A DNA stretch of 64,000 nucleotides from Halichondria panicea. Its lineage: Eukaryota; Porifera; Demospongiae; Suberitida; Halichondriidae. Every line of letters begins with the position of its first letter. Within the stretch, counting starts at the first letter, position 1. Where the stretch lies: positions 1,714,800-1,778,799 of the forward strand of contig NC_087388.1 of the NCBI RefSeq assembly GCF_963675165.1. The letters are read 5' to 3'. A program made the translations under genes and the position numbers. The notes beneath the pieces were generated by a model. That model made no database searches and had not been told where the DNA came from. It worked only from the letters and a program-made list of their open reading frames with translations. Shown piece by piece: positions 1 to 12,415 of the stretch.

Positions 1-1
1 T

Positions 2-3000
2 AATGATGGAGACACACCTCTACATATTGCAGCCATGTTCGGACACGTTGAAGCAGTGAGACACCTGATCAGTAAGCACAGTGCTGATATCGATTGTACT
101 AATAATGACAACAATACTCCATTGATGCTAGCTGTCCTGAATGGTCATACTTCTGTTTTGGATGTATTAGTCAGAGAATTCAACAGCAGTCCCCATATCC
201 GAGGATTGAACGATTTTACTCTCCTTCACTTTGCATGCCATTATGACCACATAGAACTAATAGAAAAACTGGTTGTAGAAGGTGGCCTCAATCTCGAAGA
301 TAGAGATAATGATGGAAACACACCTCTACATATTGCAGCCATGTACGGACATGTTGAAACAGTGAAACACCTGACCAGTAGGCACAATGCTGATGTTGAA
401 TGCACTAATAATCAGAAAGCTACTCCATTGATGCTAGCTGTGTTGAATAGTCATATTCCTGTTTTGAATGTGTTAGTCAAAGAATTCAACAGCAGGCCCC
501 ATGTTCGAGGTTTCAATGGTTATACTCTCCTTCACTATGCATGCCATTGTCACCACATAGAACTGATAGACAAACTGGTTGTGGAATATGGCCTTGATCT
601 CAGAGATAGAGATGATGATGGAAACACACCTCTACATATTGCAATCATGTTCGGACATGTTAAAACAGTGAGACACCTGATCAGTAAGCACAATGCTGAT
701 ATAGAATGTACTAATAACCAGAAGTCTACTCCATTGATGTTAGCTGTGCTGAATGGTCGTACTCCTGTTCTGGATGTATTAGTCAAAAAATTCAGCAGCA
801 GTCTTCCTGTCCGAGGATTGAACGATTTTACTCTCTTTCACTATGCATGCCATTATGGCAACATTGAACTAATAGACAAACTCGTGATGGAATATGGCCT
901 TGATCTCAGAGATAATGATGGAAACACACCTCTACATATCGCAATCATGTTCGGACATGTTGAAGTAGTGAAACACCTGATCAGTAAGCACAATGCTGAT
1001 ATTGAGTGCACTAATAATCAGAAGTCTACTCCATTGATGTTAGCTGTGCTGAATGGTCATACTCCTGTTTTGGATGTATTAGTCAAAGGATTCAGCAGCA
1101 GTCACCGTGTCCGAGGATTGAACAATTTTACTCTCTTTCACTATGCATGCCATTATGGCCACATAGAACTGATAGACAAACTGGTTGTGGAATATAGCCT
1201 TGATTCCACAGATAGAGATAATGATGGAAACACACCTCTACATATTGCAGCCATGTACGGACATGTTGAAGTAGTGAGACACCTGATCAGTAAGCACAGT
1301 GTTGATTTTGAATGCACTAATAATCAGAAGTCTACTCCATTGATGATAGCTGTGCAGAATGGTCATATTCCCATTTTGGATGTGTTAGTCAAACAATTCA
1401 CCAGCAGTCCTCATGTCCGAGGATTGAACAATTATACTCTCCTTCACTATGCATGTGATTATGGCCACATAGAACTATTAGACAGACTGGTTGTGGAATA
1501 TGGTCTTGATCTCACTGATAGAGATGATGATGGAAACACACCTCTACATATTGCAGCTATGTTCGGACGTGTTGAAGTAATGAAACACCTGATCAGTAAA
1601 CACAGTGCTGATATTTATTGCACTAATAAAGATAACAACACTCCATTGATGCTGGCTGTGCGGAATAATCATGTGAATGTTTTGGATACCTTAGTCGCAG
1701 AATTCAACAGCAGTTTTCTTGTCCGAGGATATAATAGTCGTACTCTCCTGCACCAGGCCTGCAAATATGGCCATATAGAACTGATAGACAAACTGGTGGT
1801 GGAGTATAACCACAATCTTGCAGATAGAGATGATGATGGAAGCACACCTCTACATATTGCAGCATTGTACGGACTTGTTGAAACAGTGAGACACCTTATC
1901 AGTAAGCACAGTGCTGATATTGATTGCACTAATAATCAGAATTCTACTCCATTGATAATAGCTGTGCAGAATGGTCATATTCCTATTTTGGATGTGTTAG
2001 TCAAAAAATTCACCAGCAGTCTTCATGTCCGAGGATTGAACAATTATACTCTCCTTCACTATGCATGTGATTGTGGCCACATAGAACTATTAGACAGACT
2101 TGTTGTGGAATATGGCCTTGATCTCACTGATAGAGATGATGATGGAAACACACCTCTACATATTGCAGCCTTGAAAGGACATGTTGAAACGGTGAGACAC
2201 CTGATCAGTAAGCACAGTGCTGATTTTAAATGCACTAATAATCAGAAGTCTACTCCATTGATGATAGCTGTGCAGAATGGTCATATTCCTATTTTGGATG
2301 TGTTAGTCAAACAATTCGCCAGCAGTCCTCATGTCCGAGGATTGAACAATTATACTCTCCTTCACTATGCATGTGATTGTGGCCACATAGAACTATTAGA
2401 CAGACTTGTTGTGGAATATGGCCTTGATCTCACTGATAGAGATGATGATGGAAACACACCTCTACATATTGCAGCCTTGAAAGGACATGTTGAAACGGTG
2501 AGACACCTGATCAGTAAGTACAGTGCTGATTTTAAATGCACTAATAATCAGAAGTCTACTCCATTGATGATAGCTGTGCAGAATGGTCATATTCCTATTT
2601 TGGATGTGTTAGTCAAACAATTCGCCAGCAGTCCTCATGTCCGAGGATTGAACAATTATACTCTCCTGCACTATGCATGTGATTGTGGCCACATAGAACT
2701 ATTAGACAGACTGGTTGTGGAATATGGCCTTGATCTCACTGATAGAGATGATGATGGAAACACACCTCTACATATTGCAGCCTTGAAAGGACATGTTGAA
2801 ACGGTGAAACACCTGATCAGTAAGCATATTGCTGATGTTGATTGCACTAATAACTATGTCGCTACTCCATTGATGCTGGCTGTACTAAATGGTCATGTGC
2901 ATGTTTTGGATGCATTAGTGAAAGAAATGAAGTGCAATTGTCATATCCGAGATAGCAACGGTCGTACTCTCCTTCACTATACATGCCATGGTGGTCATGT

Positions 3001-4560
3001 AGAACTAATAGATAAACTGGTTGTAGAATATGGCCTTAATCTCGCTGATAGAGATAATGATGGAAACACACCTCTACATATTGCAGCTTCGATAGGACAT
3101 GTTGAAGTAGTGAGACACCTGATCAGTAAGCACAGTGCTGATATTGATATGGAGAGCACCAATACTAGCAATAAGAGTCCATTGATGATAGCTCTGCTGA
3201 ACGATAATAATTTTATTTTGGATATGCTAGTCAGAAAGTTTAACAGTAGTCATCATGTCCAAAGTTATACTCTCCTTCACTCTGCGTGTAAACGTGGCCA
3301 TATAGAACTGATAGACAAACTAGTGACAAGGTATAGCCTCGATCTCGGAGATAGAGATGCTGATGGAAACACACCTCTACATATTGCAGCAATGGCAGGA
3401 CACATTGAAACAGTGAGACACCTGATTAATAGGCACAGTGTTGATATTAAATGCACTAATAAGCAGAATAATACACCATTGATGCTAGCTGCACTGAATG
3501 GTCATATACATGTTTTTAATGCGTTAGTCAATGACAACTGTCATGTTCGAGGATACAAAGGTCGCACTCTCATTCACTTAGCATGCAATGGTGGTCATAT
3601 AGAACTCATAGACAAACTGGTGATGGAATATAGCCTCGATCCCACAGATAGAGATGATGATGGAGACACACCTCTACATATTGCAGCCATGGAAGGACAT
3701 GTTGAAGTAGTGACATACCTGATCAGTAAACATAGTGCTGATATTGATAGCACCAATCATAGTAACAACAGTCCATTCATGCTAGCTGTGCTGAATCAAC
3801 ACGTGAATGTTTTAGATGTGCTAGTCAAAGAATTCAACAGTAGTCATCTTGTCCGAGGTTATACTCTCCTTCACTCTGCATGTGAACGTGGCCATATAGA
3901 ACTGATAGACAAACTGGTAATGGAATATGGCCTCGATCCTGCAGATAGAGATGTTGATGGAAACACACCTCTACATATTGCAGCCATGGCAGGACATGGT
4001 GAAACAGTAAGACACCTGATTATTCAGCACAAAGTTGAGACCAATATTACTAACAATAAAAAATCTACCCCATTGTGTTTAGCTGCTGAATGGGGTCATG
4101 AGGTTGTAATATATGTTTTGATTAATGATTTCAATTGCACCCCACATGTGAGAGGCTACAATGGTCAAACTCTGCTTCATTTTGCTTTACAGAATAGTCA
4201 CATAGAAGTTTTGAATAGTTTAGTAGTCAAGTATAAGGTGGATCCAACAATTAGAGACAACGATGGGAACACACCTCTCCATATTTTGTGTAGTACATCG
4301 CATACTGAAGAAGAAATACTGAAAACAATTCTTTGCAAGTATCAGTACTGGACAGTGTTTCAAGTGAATAATGATGGCAACACCCCTCTTCACACAGCAA
4401 CTCGATATGGGCAAGCTCGTTGTGCACGCTTACTATTGCAGAAATACAATGCTCCACTTTTTGTGCGAAATAAAGACGGGAAGACGGCCCTGGATTTAGC
4501 AAAAATTCAAAAAAGCCACGAAATTCTCACCATTTTTCAAACTTATAATTCAGAAATCCA
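2..4560 (+). repeat. Ankyrin array with 306-bp near-identical units
   Basis: The ankyrin region is built from a higher-order unit of about 102 residues (three ankyrin repeats, 306 bp). The units starting near 2117, 2423 and 2729 are almost identical at DNA level, including silent positions, while outer units differ more. This pattern points to recent unequal exchange or gene conversion inside a coding exon. Such an array is also hard to assemble, so the true copy number may differ. Confidence 0.9.
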
Positions 4561-6981
4561 GTCAACCTATCAGCAGCTAGATAAACTTGCTAAACAAGAG
4601 TTTGGTGGTGAAAAGCACCTCAGCAGAATATTTGTTGTAGGTCATCCAGGTGCGGGGAAATCCACGCTTGTTGAAACTATCAAAAAGGAACGTTTGATCA
4701 GCTACTTCAACACATCAACTGTAGCACCTCACACTGCAGGCATTGTTCCAAGTACTTATGACAGTAGTGCTTATGGAAGAATGATACTCTATGATTTTGC
4801 TGGTGATTCCGAGTACTATTCCTCGCATGCTGCAATTATGGAGTCAATCAACACATCAAAAGGAAGTAATATTTATTTGATAGTTTGTGATGTGAGTAAA
4901 AATGAAAAAACTGCTATCACAAAATACAGTTACTGGCTTTCGTTTCTATCATACAATATTAAGCAATTCTCAAACACGATTATACTACCAGTGGGAAGCC
5001 ACGCTGATGTAATCAACAAAAGGTCAGTAGAACAAGCGTTATGTATGCTTGACAGCGTATCCCAAAAGTTCTGTAGCAGCTCCGAGATTAATGATTTTCA
5101 AATTGAACAAAGTGTTGCTCTTGATTGTCGTAAACGAGGAGCTGTAGTAAATGACATAAAGAAACTCGCAAATAAATTCTCCAATTTAGTATCCCTTTCC
5201 CCAGAGACAAGCACTCTCTTGGGATTGTTGAAAAAAGACTTTGATTATGTTCCAGCTTGTAAAGTCAACCTTCTTATCTCTCACATAGAAGAGACTGAAA
5301 TTCCGTTGCCACTAAATTCATCATCACTATACACTCTCATAAGAGAGTTGCATGATTTGGGTCTGCTAATGGTGATAGAGAGAGAAGGGGACTCCATTGA
5401 GAACCATATAATAATTCTCAAGATATCAACATTCACATCAAATGTACACAAAAAACTCTTTTCAGAGTCTGCTAAAGCTGACCTCACAGAGCACATTGAT
5501 CAACTCAAGTTTAGCGTAGGTATTATTCCAGAATCACTACTGGAGAGAGTACTGCCAGAGTACATCACAAAAGAAAGTCTACTTAAGCTGCAGTACTGTC
5601 ACGAAATTGAGAATTTGTACGTGGAAGAGGACCACACTCTTTCTCAACTCACTTCAGAACCTGTACCAACAGATAGTGCCAGTAAAGAGAAATCTCATTT
5701 ATTTTTCCCTGCTCTGTGTGATCTCAAGCTTGAGGACATTCAATGGCCTAAATCCGAAGGTGATAAGATTACTTTGGGATGGTATGCTAAATGTGATGGT
5801 GACAGATTCGACTTCTTTCCAACACGATTTCTTCATGTGCTTATCGTTCACCTCTCTCACAACTTTGCACTAAAACAAATCCTGCCCACAAGACACAGAC
5901 TCTCCACTACAGCTTCCAATTCTTTGATTGCTGAGGTACATGCTGCCAATCCTAGCTGTCGCGTCTGGTCGACTGGTCTGCATTGGCTTATGAAGAATGG
6001 AGTGGAAGTGTTTGTCGATATGCCTAAAGAAGCTGATAGTAAAGAACTGGTTGTACTAGCAAGGAGTGACGTCCGAAATCAAGCCAAGTGTTCTGAAACT
6101 CTACATCAAGTTATTCAAAAGGTAGTGGAAGCAAAAATGGAGTTCTGTGCTAGTATATTGCCTACTGTTTACCTTCTTGATCCAAGCAACCTCAAAGATG
6201 AACCTTTTACGAATGCTTTGAGTTCATCTAAATACGCTCTTAGTGATATCGAAGAACTAGCAGAAGGCACTGAGGAAGTTGCCGATAAAGACAGGCAATG
6301 CTTCTCCACTCCTATCAAAGAATGGATTAGCCCAACAAGATGGGCCGTATCTTACTGGAGTAAGTTTCACACACACATATACACGCGTAATTAATTAATT
6401 TGTTTGTTATTGTACTACAGATTTGTTTTTTCCAATGAATACCTTCTTGGTTCATTCTGCTTTGCAAGAAGTAAATAGTGCTCAATGGAAACTGCTAGGA
6501 ATGAGTCTTCCGATCCCCTGGAACAAATTAGATGACATTGAGAATAATGACTCATCATACCCTGGTGACATTGCTAAGAAAGAAGAAGTAATTCGACTGT
6601 GGATGTCTCAAGAACCCACCTGGATAGTGTTGGTAACTCTCAGTCAATCTGCATATGGATGGTCACAGAGTTCAAGTCAAATCTCACAAAAGCATAGTAA
6701 GTACCTCACAATCATTAGCTATATTAATTGCTTATTCATGCATGCATTATATAATAATTATAGATGTGCCTCTACAAAAGAAAATTCTCGAAAAAGATTC
6801 ATCTCTCCGTCCTGGCGAGGACTTTCTCCAATCATTTGCTGCCGTCATTGGCTCTCGTTGGCAGTGTCTTGCTTTTCCCCTCTCCCTCACTTCTGAAGAC
6901 ATTGTGAGCATAAAGAGAGAGACAATGTCGTCATGCTGCAGAAGTGGGCAGCCAGGGAAACGGCAACTTATGGTCAGTTGA
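2..6981 (+). CDS. Ankyrin-repeat / Roc-COR GTPase / death-domain protein (5' end outside the window)
   Basis: The reading frame is open to the left edge, so the ATG at 35 is internal and the true start lies outside. Exons are 2-6359, 6421-6696 and 6764-6981, with GT-AG introns (donors GTAAGT and GTAAGT, acceptors ctacag and attatag), giving 2283 residues here. Residues 1 to about 1519 are some forty ankyrin repeats of the TPLHIAA type. A Roc-like GTPase follows: P-loop GHPGAGKST near residue 1547, switch motif DFAGD near 1598, and GSHAD near 1665 where a classic G4 box would be. Next comes a COR-like region with winged-helix character, ending in W-x2-G and GVEVFVDM. Exon 2 encodes a death domain (QWKLLGMSL, then LDDIE, then IRLWMSQ). 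Exon 3 encodes a second death domain that breaks off early because of a frameshift near 6922. The ROCO-death-domain family is linked to signalling and cell death; the role here is inferred. Confidence 0.88.
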
Positions 6982-7019
6982 GAGAGAGACTCCGTACACT
7001 CTCAGTGTTTCATATCTGA
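6764..7019 (+). other. Second death-domain exon with an internal frameshifting deletion
   Basis: The exon reads in frame through a death-domain start (SFAAVIGSRWQCLAF, then SEDIVSIKRE) and ends at 6979-6981 after an unrelated Cys/Gly-rich tail. From about 6924 another frame continues the domain (ATGCTGCAGAAGTGGGCA, then ATYGQLRERLRTLSVFHI) to a stop at 7017-7019. The paralogous copies at 10885-10920 and 13652-13690 carry about 27 extra bases after GAGACAA, where this gene has 2. The net loss of 25 bases explains the frame change. It could be a real truncating allele or an assembly error. Confidence 0.75.
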
Positions 7020-7357
7020 GAAAATTTATAGTATCATGCATCACAGCACAAATTTTATGTGTAGCTACGTTAATGCACCTGCTGCATGTAACTGTTTTAT
7101 CACTTTATTGTGTCAATGAACTTTAGAACTCATGCTTCACCATATAATTTTCTTACTATTGCACTTTTAGACCTTTAATCCGATAATTGTGTTGATAATC
7201 AGTATACATCTACCCCATCCCATCTGCTGTGAATAATCTACATTTTCCTACACTGCCTTGCTAATATTAAACATCTTCGCATCTTTTTGTTAGCCTTTTA
7301 TCACAATTCATTAGTTAATTAATGCTTCCCCCAAGTAATTTTTGTACTTCAGCTAGA
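7020..7357. other. 3' flank of the main gene
   Basis: This stretch is the presumed 3' UTR and spacer after the main Roc-COR gene. The part near 7085-7135 matches flanks of the copies downstream. I see no gene and no clear AATAAA signal. Confidence 0.5.
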
Positions 7358-9090
7358 GTTTTAGTGTTGAACAAAATGTCTGTAACAACTCCAAGATTGA
7401 CGATTTAAACGAGGAGCTGTGGATGACATAAAGAACTACTATAAGAATAATCATCCTCCATCAGACTTTCCCTCTCTCCTGGGATTTTTGAAAAAAGACT
7501 TTGAATACATTCCAGCTTGCAAAGTAAGTCTCCTTATCTCTCACATAGAAGATACTGAAATTCGGCTCACACCCTAAGACAGTTACTCGCATCAGATGTA
7601 CAAAGTCTGCTAAAGCGGACGTCATCAATTACATCGATCAACTCCAGCTCAGCGTAGGCATATACAGAATCGTTATACTGAAAGTACTAACAGAATATAC
7701 CACAAGCTGCAGTATACTGCCATGAAATTGAGAATTTGTACGTGGAAGAGGACCACAGTCGTTCTCAACTCACTTCAGAACCAGTACCAACTGAGAGTTC
7801 CACTAAAGAGAAATCTCGCCTGAAATTCCGCTCACACCCTAAGAGAGTTACTCATATCGGATGTACCCATAATCGTATGTTTTCAAATATTGTCAAAGTC
7901 TGCTAAATTACATCGATCAACTCAGGCTCAGCATGGTCAAGATTTCCTAGAGCGACGTCTGCAGATACAAGTGTCTAGCCAAGAGCATCCATTATGCACG
8001 CGTGCTCATCAGGCAAAGGCACATCAGGTAAGTCAGTCTGGTATGTGTGTGTGCCATGTAGTGTACTGACTGCAGGGTGAGGTCAATATTACAGAATCGC
8101 TTGCTGGAAAAAACTACCAGAATACACCACAAGTTGCAGTACTGCTGAGAATTTGTACATGGAAGAGGACCACAGTTCTTCTCAACTCACTTCAGAACCA
8201 GTACCAACTGTGAATGCCACTATAAAGAGAAATCTCGCCTGCTTTTTTTTGATCTCTGGGTCAAAGGTGACAAAATTATCCAGGATTTTATGCTAAATGT
8301 GATGTTGGCAGATTTGACTATTTCTTAATAATTTCATTTCTCTCACAGCTTTTCATGAAAACAAAGCTTGCCAACAAATTGCAGTTCTCTATAATAACTG
8401 ATCCTTCTTCTTCTTTGATTGCAGAGGTCCAATTATATGCTGCCAATCCTCGCTGTCATGTCTGGTCTACATGTACTATACTTGGTATATGCAGGCTTAT
8501 GAATGGAGTGGATGTATTCGTTGATATGCCTAAAGACGCTGATAGGCTAATAGTGAGAAAAGTGGCAACAAAACATAAAATGTGCTAACACTCTGCATCT
8601 ATCTAGTTATTCAAAAACGAAACAGAATAAAATTGATTTCTGTACTGCCTTCTGTTTACCTTCTTGATCCAAGCTATCTCAAGGATGAAACTTTTACGAA
8701 GGCTATATAGAAATGGACCTAAATATGCTCTAAGAGATATTGATGAAGCATTAGTAGAAGGAACTAAGTGAGTCATGGAAAGAAGGTCATTACTTCTCTA
8801 TTCTGATGAAAGATTGGGTCATCCCAAAAGATGGACTACTGGAGTAAGTTTCAAGCATGCGCTCACATGCACACACCACCTGTAAATGTTTTATTTGTTG
8901 ATATACTGGAGTAAGCAGCATTCAAATGCACCATCTAATTTGTCCATGAGCTTAATTTTTTCATTGTACAGATTTGTTGGTTCCGATGGATGAGTCCCTG
9001 ATTGACTCTGCTTTAAACTGCTTTGGAGAATATTTCAATCCATTGGAATAACGAAGCATCCTTCCCTGGTGATAAATAATTTGACCGTCG
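7358..9090 (+). pseudogene. Decayed tandem copy A of the Roc-COR-death-domain gene
   Basis: From about 7358 the DNA resembles the main gene from about 5101 onward: the GAGCTGT-GATGACATAAAGAA stretch, the TCTCCTTATCTCTCACATAGAAGA stretch, and the segment encoding VWST and DVFVDMPK at 8450-8540. The last exon junction is kept (donor near 8842, exon resuming near 8972 with ATTTGTTGGTTCC). Stops and frameshifts break every frame. Internal stretches are repeated two or three times, for example 7725-7810 and 8150-8235. The ankyrin part and P-loop are absent. Retained introns show a DNA-level duplication rather than a retrocopy. Confidence 0.8.
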
Positions 9091-9096
9091 GATTTT

Positions 9097-10995
9097 CCCA
9101 GAGACAAACTCTCTTCTGGGATTGTTGAAAACAACTTTGACTACATTCCAGCTTGTAAAGTAAGCCTCCTTATCTCTCACATAGAAGATACTGATATTCT
9201 GCTCACACCCTAAGAGAGTTACTCGCATCAGATGTACCTATAATCATATATTGTCAAAGTCTGCTAAAGCGGATGTCACCAATTACATCGATCAACTCAA
9301 GCTCAGCGTAGTCATAAATTATTACAGAATCGCTGCTGCATGGAAAAGTACTACCAGAATAATTATACCACAAGCTGCAGTACTGCCACGAATTTGACAA
9401 TTTGTACGTGGAAGAGAACCACAGTCTCAACTCACTTCAGAACCAGTACCAACTAAGAGTCCCACTAAAGAGAAATTTCGTCTGCTTTTTATCTCTGGGT
9501 CAAAGGTGACAAGATTACCCAGGATTTTATGCTAAATGTGATGTTGACAGATTTGACTATTTCCTAACGATTTCTTAATCTCATTTCTCTCACAGCTTTT
9601 CATGAAAACTAAACTTCCCAACAATTGCAAGCGGATCACTTCTCATTTTCTGATTCTTCTACTGCTAATAGTTATTTGATTCCAGAGATCCAATTATGCT
9701 GCCAATCCTCGCTGTCATGTGTGGTCGACTGGTCTACATTGGCTTATGAAGAACGGAGTGGAGGTATTTGTCGATATGCCTATATAGACGCTGATAGTGA
9801 TAGCGAGAAGTGGCAACAAAATATAACACTCTGCAACTAGTTGTGGAAACAAAATTTATTTCTGTACTGGTATAGATATTGCCTTCTGTTTACCTTCTTG
9901 ATCCGAGCAGAAATGCACCTAAATATACTCAAGAGTATTGATGAAGCATTGAAAGAACTAAGCAAGCCATGGGTAAAGACAATGCTTCTCTATACTCCGA
10001 TGAAAAATTTGGTCATCCCAAAAGATGGACTACATCTTACTGGAGTAAGTTTCAAGCACGCACTCACATGCTCACATGCACACACCACCTGTAAATGTTT
10101 TATTTGTTGTTTCCAATATAGATATATAGATCTACCCAGATACAACTCCTAATGATGCGCAGGCACTGAAAATGCCTCACTTCAACCAAAGATTGGATCA
10201 GCTCAGGTGACATTCTACTGGAGTAAGCAGCATTCAAACCCAACATTTAATTTATGAGCTTAATTATTTCCTTGTACAGATTTGTTTTTCCGATGGATGA
10301 GTCCCTGATTGACTCTGCTTTGAACTGCTTACAGGGATGAATACCCATGCATTGGAATAACTATATTTAAAACGAAACATCATGATATTGCCAAATAGTA
10401 TAATTCGACTGGAAAGTCTCAAGAACCCACCTGGAAAATATTAGTAGAGGTTCTCGCAGTCAACCCACAGGATTGTCAACAAAACAAGTCAAATCTCACA
10501 CGAGCACAGTAAGTACACTACCGTATAGCGGGTATATTTCGCGGGTATATTTTGAGGGTATAAACTTTCACGGAATGACTGTTAGAAAGGTGGAATAGCA
10601 GTCTTTTAGTGGGTATATTTAGTTAGCGAAAACCACAAACATTTATATACCCTCGAAATATACCCGCTATATAATAATACGGTATATATATAAGTTATTA
10701 TATAGCTATATTCATTCATTCTATGATTGTAGACGTGCTTCTACACAGGAAAAGCATTATTGAAAGCAATCATCTGCATATCCGTCCTGACGATTCCAAT
10801 CATTTGCTGCCATCATTGGCTCTCGATGGCAGTGTCTTACTTCTCTCTTCTCCCTCACTTCTGAAGACATTGTGAGCATCAAGAGAGAGACAAGAGGAGC
10901 AGAGCCGACCAGACAAGCACTCGTCATGCTGCATGGTCATGCACTTTTCGTGTTCCATATCTGCACCACATTATGTTAGATTTAGCTGCATGCAT
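9097..10995 (+). pseudogene. Decayed tandem copy B of the Roc-COR-death-domain gene
   Basis: A second copy starts abruptly near 9097 (CCCAGAGACAAACTCTCTTC, matching main-gene position 5200). It runs through the COR-like part (9700-9790 matches the VWSTGLHWLMKNGVEVFVDMP segment), an extra short segment at 10125-10215, the first death-domain exon near 10280-10509 and the second near 10732-10980. Frameshifts and stops are frequent. The second death-domain exon keeps the bases missing from the main gene but loses the conserved TGGGCA helix. A MITE sits in the intron between the two death-domain exons. Confidence 0.8.
10519..10684. mobile_element. MITE, TACCGTATAGCGGG family
   Basis: The 166-bp element has inverted ends TACCGTATAGCGGGTATATT and its complement (AATATACCCGCTAT...ACGGTA). 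It lies in the intron between the death-domain exons of pseudogene copy B. A degraded relative at about 13326-13466 occupies the same intron of copy C, so the insertion predates the B/C duplication. Confidence 0.75.
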
Positions 10996-11281
10996 TCAAT
11001 TACACTTACATACTGTAGATTAGTAAAACCAGTAGGTTTTACATAGGATTGGCAGTGGGTTTGCCCGTGTTTAGCAATATTTCAATTATTTTGACTCATG
11101 TTCAAACTGTTCTATCTCTGCAGGGAAAGGTCACATCAAGGAACTGGCTAGACAGATAGTTTATTTAGCCTTTTCTCTCTTTGTATCTCTCATTTCATAA
11201 TCCATGAACATTTTAATGAATGAATATTGTCATTTTAAAAATTGCACTATTTCTACGTTTCACCGCTCTTTGTCTGACTGA

Positions 11282-11282
11282 C

Positions 11283-11319
<37 letters not shown>

Positions 11320-11320
11320 T
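11282..11320. repeat. (AAGT)n microsatellite
   Basis: About nine uninterrupted AAGT/AGTA units lie in spacer DNA between pseudogene copies B and C. Confidence 0.9.
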
Positions 11321-11859
11321 TCTTGCCCAGCATTTGCTCCAAGTACAGCCATCTCCAGGACATTCTGCACAGGGTTTCCAAACGACTACAACCTGGATTA
11401 CAAAGCGCTTCTTCAGATTTGCGATTGCTTCCACGAGGCAGATGACCTCTCAGTCTCTATTTCTCTTATACCTAGACAATTCCGCCATCTTTGTGGCCAA
11501 TTAATAATAGATAGGCGTGGCTAATAAACCGTGCGCCTAAAATCAGTGCAGCAGTGCTTTTCCAGAGCCTGAGGTGTTGCTTTTCTTCACACTGTTCCTC
11601 TAGCTCCCTTTCTCTGACAGGCATGCTATATGCACTGGCTAGATATCATGCTCTTAAAATGGCTGTCATTTAATTAATACTGATTCGCAAATTCAACATA
11701 TCAAGCAATAATATTATTACTCATTACTATAATTATTAGTCCAGAGATATTCTAGAAGATATCTGATTAGTCCTGTCTTCTCTTCTTGAACTTCTGTACT
11801 GCCTCTTGACGTTCCACTTATGCATGTCATAATACGTAAACTGTACTGAAAAAGAAAGG

Positions 11860-12412
11860 GAATCCGACTAGAAAAACATTTGCAATGTGAAAAATTGCTA
11901 GGATTGGCCAGGGGAACCACAAAAAAGCGTGGGAACAAGAAATCAGACGAGAGCATAACTCCAATCCGTTACAACGTCATGAACATGTACAATACATAGT
12001 ATATTAAATAATAGACTGTGTTCCAGATCCATCTATCAGCTTCCATCCACCACATCATTCCATGCAGGTCACCAGTACGGTCCGTGCATGTTACTATATA
12101 CGCATGGATGGACTGTGTGTATACATGTGCTCAACACTGCATGTATTAGGAACATCAATTCATCACAAATCGCCCCACATTCCAAAATGGATGTATAATA
12201 AATATATATAGGGATTGGTCATCACTCCACCAGTAAAAATTGCGTGGCATATTGGCTGGGAAAACATGGGAAAACTACCAGTACATGTGATTGACGTTGT
12301 AACGGATTGGAGTTATGCTCTCGTCTGATTTCTTGTTCCCACGCTTTTTTGTGGTTCCCCTGGCCAATCCTAGCAATTTTTCACATTGCAAATGTTTTTC
12401 TAGTCGGATATA
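11860..12412. mobile_element. Inverted pair of a dispersed about 120-bp repeat
   Basis: 11860-11979 is almost perfectly the reverse complement of 12293-12412, with about 313 bp between. The arms contain the motif TCTTGTTCCCACGCTTTTTT. Related arms occur at 57666-57750, 58290-58368 and 58489-58560. At the 57.7-58.4 kb site the motif forms terminal inverted repeats; here the same ends face inward, so this looks like two partial elements in opposite orientation. Confidence 0.75.
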
Positions 12413-12415
12413 GCT

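Larger units (their letters stand above)
10996..12415. other. Insertion-rich spacer between copies B and C
   Basis: Copy C lacks this stretch, so it was probably inserted after or during duplication. It holds the AAGT microsatellite and an inverted pair of about 120-bp repeats (11860-11979 and 12293-12412). No gene is supported. Confidence 0.55.

Noticed and set aside
550..5496. Minus-strand open frames opposite the ankyrin gene
   Set aside because: Repeated antisense shadows of the ankyrin array and GTPase.
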